This document shows, in pieces, positions 24,711 to 31,800 of a DNA stretch of 51,557 nucleotides. Position numbers and translations under genes: made by a program. The notes below the pieces were generated by a model, which searched no databases, was not told the DNA's origin, and saw nothing but the letters and a program-made list of their open reading frames with translations. The first letter of the stretch is position 1. Each line of letters begins with the position of its first letter. The stretch is from Hoskinsella mucinilytica (GTDB taxonomy: Bacteria; Bacillota_I; Bacilli_A; Erysipelotrichales; Erysipelotrichaceae), in contig NZ_JBEQZJ010000031.1 in NCBI RefSeq assembly GCF_045223415.1, positions 1 through 51,557 on the forward strand, given 5' to 3'.

Positions 24711-26126
24711 TTATTCCTCTTCCATGAATTCTTTTGGTACTGTAAACAACCAAGTGATGACAAAGGATGCTACAGCGGTTATCGCAATCAATATGAAATA
24801 CAACATTAACTGATTTCCATCATACATATATAATAAGAAACCGATCAATCCTCCTGCACCCATTCCTTTAGCAGTCAATCCCAAAATGGTCGCAATTAAT
24901 CCGGTACAACCAGCAACCAAACAAGCTCCAACAAATGGCTTCATCGTATAACGAAGTAAGAATCCAAACATACCGGGTTCTCCAACACCAAGCATTTGAG
25001 AAAGGAACGCTCCATAACCTGCTGGTTTGATTCTTTTTTTCTTTGTCTTGATCGTAATCGCCAATACGGCAAATCCCAAAGCAAAGAATATCATATTATA
25101 TAATGCATTTAATTGATTAAACCCTGTAGCGGCCAACATAGATACCTCTAAGGTCGTCATGATATGATGAACGCCTGTGATAACTAGGAATGGATATAAG
25201 AAAGCAACTAAGAACCCACCGATACCAAATGGCATATGTAATAAACTTTCCATTAAATTCAATACCAAGGTTTCTACATTATGGAAAACAGGTCCGATTA
25301 CCAAAAGAGATACTAACATCATAATAAGAATAACTAAAAACGGAGAAACCATGAAATCTAAAACATTAGGCATGATCTTTCTGATGTTTATTTCTAGCTT
25401 GCTTCCGATCACACCAATGATAATGGCTGGTAATACGCTTCCTTGATAGCCTACCAATGGAATGAATCCAAATGCTAAAATCGGTGCTACCCCACTGCCT
25501 GGTGTTGCCACTGCATAGGCATTTGGTAAAGAGGTCGATACCAACATCAAACCAATGATAAGACCTAACAATGGTGTACCCCCAAAGGTTTTAAAGGTTG
25601 ACCAACAAACAAGTGCCGGTAAAAAAGCAAAGGTTGTATCACATAACACAGATAGCATAACGGTCATGGATTCTGATAACCCAGCACTACCAAAGCCAAG
25701 CCAATCTAACAACATTTCATTTGTCAATAATCCTCTCAACCCCATACACAAACCGGTTGCGGCAATGATAGGAATGATCGGCACGAAGATATCACCTAAT
25801 AAACGGATCAAATTCTTCCCTTTTGATGTATTTTGTTGTGCCATGACTGCCTGATCTGCTTTAGCGGCTGTAGAAATCCCCATTCGTTCTACTTCCGCAT
25901 AAACCTTATTGACGATACCGGCCCCTAATATGATCTGATATTGTCCACCCGTATAAAATACGCCCTTTACCTCATCAATGATTTCTACCTCTTCATCCTT
26001 GATGATACTGCGATCCTTTACGATCAAACGTAAACGTGTTGCACAATGTGCCGCAGATATCACATTTTCTGCACCACCTATCTTTTCGATTAATTCTTTT
26101 GCGATTTTTTCATATGAAATAGCCAT
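24711..26126 (-). CDS. PTS EIIBC, sucrose/trehalose/MurNAc (Glc) family
   Basis: 471 residues from the ATG preceded by AAGGAGAAG; an upstream frame extension would run through the antitermination terminator. EIIB domain first: Cys in SAAHCATRLRL (about 25-35) takes phosphate and passes it to the sugar. EIIC follows, with about ten membrane helices and GVHHIMTTLE and GVGEPGMFGF motifs. No EIIA domain, so a shared glucose-type EIIA must supply phosphate. It is controlled by a RAT/terminator switch just upstream and is followed at once by the ceramidase-like gene. The sugar itself is not known. Confidence 0.93.
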   Translation of the reverse strand: MAISYEKIAKELIEKIGGAENVISAAHCATRLRLIVKDRSIIKDEEVEIIDEVKGVFYTGGQYQIILGAGIVNKVYAEVERMGISTAAKADQAVMAQQNTSKGKNLIRLLGDIFVPIIPIIAATGLCMGLRGLLTNEMLLDWLGFGSAGLSESMTVMLSVLCDTTFAFLPALVCWSTFKTFGGTPLLGLIIGLMLVSTSLPNAYAVATPGSGVAPILAFGFIPLVGYQGSVLPAIIIGVIGSKLEINIRKIMPNVLDFMVSPFLVILIMMLVSLLVIGPVFHNVETLVLNLMESLLHMPFGIGGFLVAFLYPFLVITGVHHIMTTLEVSMLAATGFNQLNALYNMIFFALGFAVLAITIKTKKKRIKPAGYGAFLSQMLGVGEPGMFGFLLRYTMKPFVGACLVAGCTGLIATILGLTAKGMGAGGLIGFLLYMYDGNQLMLYFILIAITAVASFVITWLFTVPKEFMEEE

Positions 26127-26141
26127 ATTGCTTCTCCTTTC

Positions 26142-26203
26142 CAAAAATAAAAACACCCGAAGAAATACACACTGACATTCAGCCATGTATTTTATTCAGG
26201 TGT
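26142..26203 (-). terminator. Conditional terminator of the antitermination switch
   Basis: Stem AACACCTGAA/TTCGGGTGTT (minus strand, one U-G pair) with an inner AAATACA/TGTATTT extension, followed by TTTTTATTTTT. Its 5' arm shares bases with the end of the RAT element, so the two structures exclude each other. Confidence 0.88.
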
Positions 26204-26228
26204 TGCCTGCATTACCAGTGACAATCCT
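26198..26228 (-). promoter_or_regulatory. RAT (ribonucleic antiterminator) for the BglG/LicT protein
   Basis: On the minus strand it begins AGGATTGTCACTGGTAATGC and ends AGGCAACACCT, matching the RAT consensus of LicT/SacY/BglG targets nearly base for base. It lies between the antiterminator gene and the PTS gene. When the antiterminator binds, the overlapping terminator cannot form and PTS plus amidase genes are read. Confidence 0.92.
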
Positions 26229-26233
26229 ATTTT

Positions 26234-27058
26234 CTATTGTATCATCTTCAAGATATGCATCATTAGGTATACCTTTTCACTCAAGGTACTATGATAGCCA
26301 TACTCTTGAACCAAAAGCCGATCTAGACGTTCCATACACAAAGGAAGATCACGATGCTTTTTTAACAGCATGGAATACATATCCTCTACATGAACCATCG
26401 TTGTTGTTTGTAGCTTCATCATCCTTTGATAAAAGAATTTCAAATGTGATGTAAGTCTTAAGTAATCCGTTTTTGTGATATCCAGCTTCAAATGAAAAGT
26501 TTCCTCTAAGATATCTATCGTTTCTTTCACAAACATCAACATATCGGACACATCTTCATGAGAATCATCTTCAGCATTTTGTATATGAATTGCGATAAAT
26601 CCTGCCTCATCCTCAGGTAAATCAACGCCAAGGTGCGCCTTGATATAACGAAGTGCCCATTTTCCTACTTCATATTCCATTGGATACATCACACTTGTTT
26701 CCGTCAGAATCAGATTAGGCACCGTCTTTCCTTGTTTTGCTCTCATAACCGCAACATACAAATGATCTACCAAACCAGGCAATAAAGATTCCTGAATGTT
26801 TTTCTGTAGCTTCATGGTAGCTTTTTCTAATATTGCCTCCGCAATCTCTAGATATATGACAGGAGTCGTTTCCATGATCTGATACAACAGCTTTTTTCTT
26901 TGATTTTCCATATAATAATAACTTGTGATCTTGTGATGATCCACTTGATCACCGGTTTTTTTACCAAACCCTATTCCAGTTCCACTTAATAATGCTTCAC
27001 GTTTATCCGGTGTGATCGTGGCCACTAAATTGTTATTAAAAATCTTTGTAATTTTCAT
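26234..27058 (-). CDS. BglG/LicT-family transcriptional antiterminator
   Basis: 274 residues. N-terminal CAT RNA-binding domain (ITKIFNNNLVA, GTGIGFGKKTGD; about 1-56). PRD1 has His in LPGLVDHLYVAV and AIHIQNAE; PRD2 has LTSHLKFFYQRM and LMMHILKMI. These His are phosphorylated by EIIB or HPr and set activity. It binds the RAT that lies directly after its own gene, so its own expression does not need antitermination while the PTS and amidase genes do. Confidence 0.95.
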   Translation of the reverse strand: MKITKIFNNNLVATITPDKREALLSGTGIGFGKKTGDQVDHHKITSYYYMENQRKKLLYQIMETTPVIYLEIAEAILEKATMKLQKNIQESLLPGLVDHLYVAVMRAKQGKTVPNLILTETSVMYPMEYEVGKWALRYIKAHLGVDLPEDEAGFIAIHIQNAEDDSHEDVSDMLMFVKETIDILEETFHLKLDITKTDYLRLTSHLKFFYQRMMKLQTTTMVHVEDMYSMLLKKHRDLPLCMERLDRLLVQEYGYHSTLSEKVYLMMHILKMIQ

Positions 27059-27082
27059 AACATTTCACTCCCATCCAACGCA

Positions 27083-27096
27083 TGTAACCGCTTTAG
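27083..27096. promoter_or_regulatory. Candidate cre (CcpA) site in the antiterminator leader
   Basis: TGTAACCGCTTTAG fits TGWNANCGNTNWCA except for the last two bases. It lies just downstream of the predicted transcription start, a blocking position. Confidence 0.45.
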
Positions 27097-27108
27097 GTTT
27101 GCATCTAT

Positions 27109-27137
27109 ATCATACAGGGAGATAATCACTTTGTCAA
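27109..27137 (-). promoter_or_regulatory. Promoter of the antiterminator-PTS-amidase operon
   Basis: Minus strand TTGACA (27132-27137), 17-base spacer, TATGAT (27109-27114). Predicted start near 27102. Confidence 0.85.
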
Positions 27138-27146
27138 TCCTTTTTC

Positions 27147-27168
27147 AATATTTGTTTAAACAAATATT
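27147..27168. promoter_or_regulatory. GntR operator, perfect 22-base palindrome
   Basis: Arms AATATTTGTTT and AAACAAATATT meet without spacer. It sits ten bases upstream of the -35 box of the antiterminator operon and carries the same core as the operator beside the GntR gene. Confidence 0.78.
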
Positions 27169-27223
27169 CATTAATTCTTCTAATAACAAACCATTTATAC
27201 ATATTTTCATAAAGATTCATATA

Positions 27224-27239
27224 ATTTGTTTAGACAAAT
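27224..27239. promoter_or_regulatory. Second GntR operator upstream of the PTS operon
   Basis: ATTTGTTTAGACAAAT, one base away from a perfect palindrome and with the same core. Its centre is 74 bases (about seven helical turns) from the 27147-27168 palindrome, which would suit DNA looping. Confidence 0.65.
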
Positions 27240-27262
27240 AACAGCTTTGAACAATGAAACGC

Positions 27263-27745
27263 TCAACCATCTAAATCAAATAATGCTGCTTCATAATCTT
27301 TCACAAAATAACGTATATGTGTTCTTCCTTTTTTCAAGATGGTATGGCCTTCTGCCTCTAATTGTTTCTTTTGTGCCTCTATCCCACCAGGATACTTTGG
27401 ATTCAATTCCCCATTCGCCTTTAACGTGCGCCAATAAGGCGTTTCCTCTTCTTTACGTTGATAGCTTGCCCATGCTGCAATCGATACAAATATTCCCGCA
27501 GTAATTGGCTCTGTGAAATCAGCCTGATTTTCCTTTGCGAAATATTCTCTGATCTTGCCAATCGTAATGAGTTTGCCATATGGTATCTTCTTCATGATTT
27601 CATCATAATCGATTGGAGGTGCAAAATACATATTGCTTCCTCCATATTTTTCAATACTTTTTTGATCTGTAATAATTTGATACTTTGGCATATCCTTATG
27701 ATCATGTAACATTGCGTTGAAATCTTTCTCTGCTTCATTTGCCAT
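27263..27745 (-). CDS. MGMT-fold alkyltransferase-like protein without catalytic Cys
   Basis: 160 residues from an ATG with AGGAGG eight bases upstream. The C-terminal half follows the DNA-binding domain of O6-alkylguanine transferases (PYGKLITIGKIREYFA, then the helix and GGIEAQKKQLEAEGH). The active-site PCHR is PYWR, and the protein has no Cys at all. It therefore cannot accept alkyl groups; alkyltransferase-like proteins of this kind bind alkylated bases and flag them for nucleotide excision repair. The first 50 residues are extra and unassigned. Confidence 0.8.
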   Translation of the reverse strand: MANEAEKDFNAMLHDHKDMPKYQIITDQKSIEKYGGSNMYFAPPIDYDEIMKKIPYGKLITIGKIREYFAKENQADFTEPITAGIFVSIAAWASYQRKEEETPYWRTLKANGELNPKYPGGIEAQKKQLEAEGHTILKKGRTHIRYFVKDYEAALFDLDG

Positions 27746-27844
27746 GCTACTCACCTCCTAACTAAAGGATAATACATTATCATTCATCATGCAATGAGAC
27801 AGTATTTAAAATGATATGATTTTTTGATCAATTTCGACAAACAT

Positions 27845-27875
27845 AATAAAACAGAAACCTATGGCAAGGCTTCTG
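27845..27875 (-). terminator. Terminator after the DUF3788-type gene
   Basis: Nine-base-pair stem CAGAAGCCT/AGGTTTCTG (one G-U) with a six-base loop, then TTTTATT on the minus strand. Confidence 0.8.
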
Positions 27876-27905
27876 CATATTACATTTATATCTACCATCA
27901 AACAT

Positions 27906-28319
27906 CTACTTAGCACATTTTAATGACAACAGTTTTTGTATATCGTTCAATTGTTCTTGATTCATCACTCGATAATGTATCCACCCTCCATTACCACAAG
28001 GATACTTTTGATCGATGAACTCTTTTGTATATGGTAATAATTCTTCATAAATTGATGCATATTGTTGATCAGATAATCTCATCATTACTACAAAAGCCCC
28101 TTTCTCTGCAAACACATGACATAACAATTTTTGTTTCTTACGATGAGCAACTCCCCAACCATATTGATTACCATAGGGGAATGAGATCTGTTGCTCACTT
28201 TGATAGTTGTCTGATAACCAATTATTTAATGATAGAAATAAAGCTTGTGAATCTCCACAGTATGCCGCCATTTCTGCCATATCTGGTTTTTCCTTTTTAT
28301 TTAGCATTCTTTCATACAT
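27906..28319 (-). CDS. DUF3788-like small protein
   Basis: 137 residues starting at the ATG after AAAGGAGAATACATT; a longer start would include the ribosome-binding site. The segment YGWGVAHRKKQKLLCHVFAEKGAFVVMM resembles DUF3788 proteins (YGWxxxYRxxxKxxCxLxPExGxF). No membrane segment. Function unknown. It follows the DUF1232 gene by 24 bases, probably in one transcript. Confidence 0.7.
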   Translation of the reverse strand: MYERMLNKKEKPDMAEMAAYCGDSQALFLSLNNWLSDNYQSEQQISFPYGNQYGWGVAHRKKQKLLCHVFAEKGAFVVMMRLSDQQYASIYEELLPYTKEFIDQKYPCGNGGWIHYRVMNQEQLNDIQKLLSLKCAK

Positions 28320-28343
28320 AATGTATTCTCCTTTTTTCATATA

Positions 28344-28718
28344 TCAAAAAAAGATGATCTTCAAAATAAACCATAAGATCAGAAACCAAAATAATACAAT
28401 CGGTATCGCATAATACCATTTTTTTGATGTTCCTTGACTCCACATAGCTTTTGCCTCATCGTGATGACGTTTCCATAATTCTTTAGGGATAAACCGTATC
28501 GTGATTGCAATCATAAGTGGAAGCAAAATGACATCATCCAAATATCCCAAGACAGGGATAAAATCAGGAATCAAGTCAATTGGTGAAAGGGCATAGATCA
28601 CAGTTATTCCAGCGAAGAGTTTCGCTATCCATGGTGTATCCTTATCCTTTAAAACAAAATAAATGGTAGGAATATCCTTTTTTAAACTTTTTGCACGATC
28701 TTTCAGGTTCATTGCCAT
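28344..28718 (-). CDS. DUF1232 (YkvA-like) membrane protein
   Basis: 124 residues. The core IYALSPIDLIPDFIPVLGYLDDVILLPL is the DUF1232 signature, and a C-terminal hydrophobic helix (about 101-122) anchors the protein. Function unknown in this family. AAGGAAACAAG ribosome-binding site; followed by the DUF3788-like gene. Confidence 0.9.
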   Translation of the reverse strand: MAMNLKDRAKSLKKDIPTIYFVLKDKDTPWIAKLFAGITVIYALSPIDLIPDFIPVLGYLDDVILLPLMIAITIRFIPKELWKRHHDEAKAMWSQGTSKKWYYAIPIVLFWFLILWFILKIIFF

Positions 28719-28785
28719 CTTGTTTCCTTTGCTATCTTATAAAAAGATTTTATCATATTTCAATCCTTTCGTCAGTAATATAAAG

Positions 28786-28819
28786 GAAAAAGAAGCAATC
28801 CTTTTTCAAGCATTACTTC
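28786..28819 (-). terminator. Terminator after the GH89 gene
   Basis: Eight-base-pair stem GAAGTAAT/ATTGCTTC (one U-G) with a 12-base loop, followed by TTTTTCC on the minus strand. Confidence 0.75.
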
Positions 28820-28830
28820 CTCTTTCGTTT

Positions 28831-31800
28831 TTATTCTTCAGATTGTCTTTTTTTCATAAGAATGACAATAGCTGCACCACTTAACATGATTAGAGCAAAT
28901 GCCAAACCTACATTTGTATGATCGCCTGTATCTATATCCTTGTTAGGTGTTGTGTTCGTTTTAGATGCGATTGCATATTTTGACATATGCGTTGTATCAA
29001 ACTCTACATAATCACTACCTTTTCTAGTTATTAGCTTTGTGATTTGATTATTATCATCAATATAAATTACCTGAAGATCTTTTTTCAATAAATCTGCATC
29101 TACATTGATTCTAATTGTGATGGTACCATTTGGTTGAATGATGATTCCGTCTTTTTCAAGTGATAAATCAAATGCACGTTCAATCGTAAGCTCTTTTAAT
29201 AATCCCTTACTACTTAATAACTTGTTCATATCTAAAACTTCTTGTTTAGATAGTTCCTTTGCATTTAACTGTGTGCCTTTTTCAAAAGATCCAAGTACGG
29301 TAATCGGAAGTGTAGCGCTATCGATCATACCGATTTGATCACCATTATCCTCAGAATCACCAGGATTTTCAGGTGTTTCTGGTTTCTCAGGTTCTACTGG
29401 CTCTTCTGGCTCTGATTCCACTTTTACTAATGCCTTCACCGCATTGTTCAATGCATCTTTTGCTGTATCGATTTCTTTTTGCGTATTGCTTTCATCTAAT
29501 TTCTTAGCTGCTTCCAACGCCTCAGCTACTGCTTTCCAGCTTTCTGCTGTATAAGCTTTTTCATCTAGTTTTTCTGCTTCTTCGATTGCTTTGTTTAATG
29601 CAGTCATATCAGCTTTTTCTACCAATGCCTTCATTGCATTATTTAATGCATCTTTTGCAGTATCGATTTCTTTTTGCGTATTGTTTGCATCTAATTTCTT
29701 AGCTGCTTCCAACGCCTCAGCTACTGCTTTCCAGCTTTCTGCTGTATAAGCTTTTTCATCTAGTTTTTCTGCTTCTTCGATTGCTTTGTTTAATGCATTC
29801 ACATCTGCTTTTTCTACCAATGCCTTCATTGCATCATTCAATGCATCTTTTGCAGTATCGATTTCTTTTTGCGTATTGTTTGCATCTAATTTCTTAGCTG
29901 CTTCCAACGCCTCAGCTACTGCTTTCCAACTTTCTGCAGTATAAGCTTTTTCATCTAGTTTTTCTGCTTCTTCGATTGCTTTGTTTAATGCACTAACATC
30001 GGCTGTTTCTTGTGCGTTACCCTTTAGAATACGCATTTCAGTTAATGCAGCATATTGGTTTGTATCTCTACTATATGCATCAATTACCTGGAACTTCACT
30101 TGTTTCGCTTTGTATTCTTTATTGTCATCAAATTTCAAGATTTGCCATCCAAAGTTTGATTTATCAAATGTACCATTTGAGATTACTTTCTGCCAATTAT
30201 CTGAATCTGAATTTTTGATCAACACTTCATACTCTAAAATAAACCCATTATTATAGCTCATTCTAGGAAGATAACGAAGACCGCTGATTACCTGTTCCTC
30301 ATCCAAAGTAAAGATCAAATATTGATCCTCACGACTTGATCCATTCCAATCAGTATGCCACATGGTTCCCAGATTGCCATCTAATACATAGTTCGGATCA
30401 CCTTCACTATCATTATCATGCTGATAGCTACCTGTTTCAACACTCATCGTTTTTACATCGATATCATTTTTATCATCTTCAGCCGGATTTGCCACACTGA
30501 AGGTATCTAGAATATAAGTTCCTAATTCATTTAGGTTATGATCACTAGGTGTAGAAGTAAAATCTTCATCACTTCGTGCCCATGTCCATTCCCATTCAAA
30601 CCAATCCGGATCGCTTACTGTTCCACCATTTGTTAATTCAGTCTTTCTATTTTCAATCCATATTTCCCAACGCTTCTGATAATAACTGGAAATCAATCCA
30701 GACCATTGACGGTTAGAATAATCATGTAACCCACCAGCGTTTGCTTGACTGATTGAGCCCCATGTAGATACCAATGATTTTGCATTTAATTCATATAGTT
30801 CTTTAGAGAAATCATCTGTATTTGCCGCAAGATTTTTTGCCTGATTTACCCAAGTTCCTAATAAATAATATTTACTTGTACTTGTTACTTTTTCCATCTG
30901 TTGGATAATATCAAGGAAATCATTGCTTGCTTTTGTAAACTCTTCAACACTACCAGAGTTATACGCAGCTTTCATTGTCTTCAAATACTCTTGAGCACTA
31001 TTTGATAATACCTGCTGTAAGATCGTAGCTAGGTCATAACGATAGCCTTCACTATCTTTTAATACATCATAATCTTCTAGCATTAATCTAGCAGCTTCTT
31101 CAAGATCACCTTTACTATAACTTACAACTGCATTGCCCCATGTTGATGCTGCATTGATATCAAATGCCGGTCTTGCATTTACAACAGATTCCGGAGCACC
31201 TTGTCCCAATTGATTTAAATCAGCCTTATAAACAGTATCTTTCAATATCTTTAAGGCTTCTTGCGCAGAGGAGCTTTCTTTTCCATATCTTCTAGTTGCA
31301 TAATCATCCAACCAACTATCTAAATCAATAACTTCTAGGTCCTTGCTTGCATCACTTGTCCAAACGGTTTCAAACAAGAAATCATATAGTAGTGGGTTGT
31401 TCACACTGGCTTCAGGAGTAATACCGATACCCGCAACATATTTCGTTGTATTAAATACCTCGGGAATATTATTAGCCAAATTATCAAGATGTCCGTGAAG
31501 ACCTAAACGTCCTCCAAAATTATTTAACATACAGAATACCCATGGCTTACCATCAAATTCTAATTCATCACCATATGCATTCTCATCGTTATAATGAGGT
31601 GTTTTATCAGCATAAAGATCCAAGATCAAGGCATGTTCTTCATAACCATCCAAACCATTTAATAATGCACTTGTTGGATTACCTTGCCAAGATTGAATGA
31701 TCCAAATAGCATCTTCATCAAAAGATAATAGATTGTTCATAACTTCAGATGAAACGGTTTCCGGAGACATATCGCCTGTATTTCCACCTTCATGGAATGG

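Noticed and set aside
26127..26186. Upstream start for the PTS EIIBC gene
   Set aside because: This stretch is the stem and loop of the antitermination terminator; AAGGAGAAG precedes the ATG at 26124-26126.
27059..27110. A RAT element in the antiterminator gene's own leader
   Set aside because: GCAAACC and GGTTAC pieces occur but in the wrong order and with no terminator; the true RAT is at 26198-26228.
27768..27781. GATAATACATTATC as a Fur or PerR box
   Set aside because: The half-site spacing (6-2-6) does not fit the Fur or PerR consensus and no metal or peroxide gene follows.
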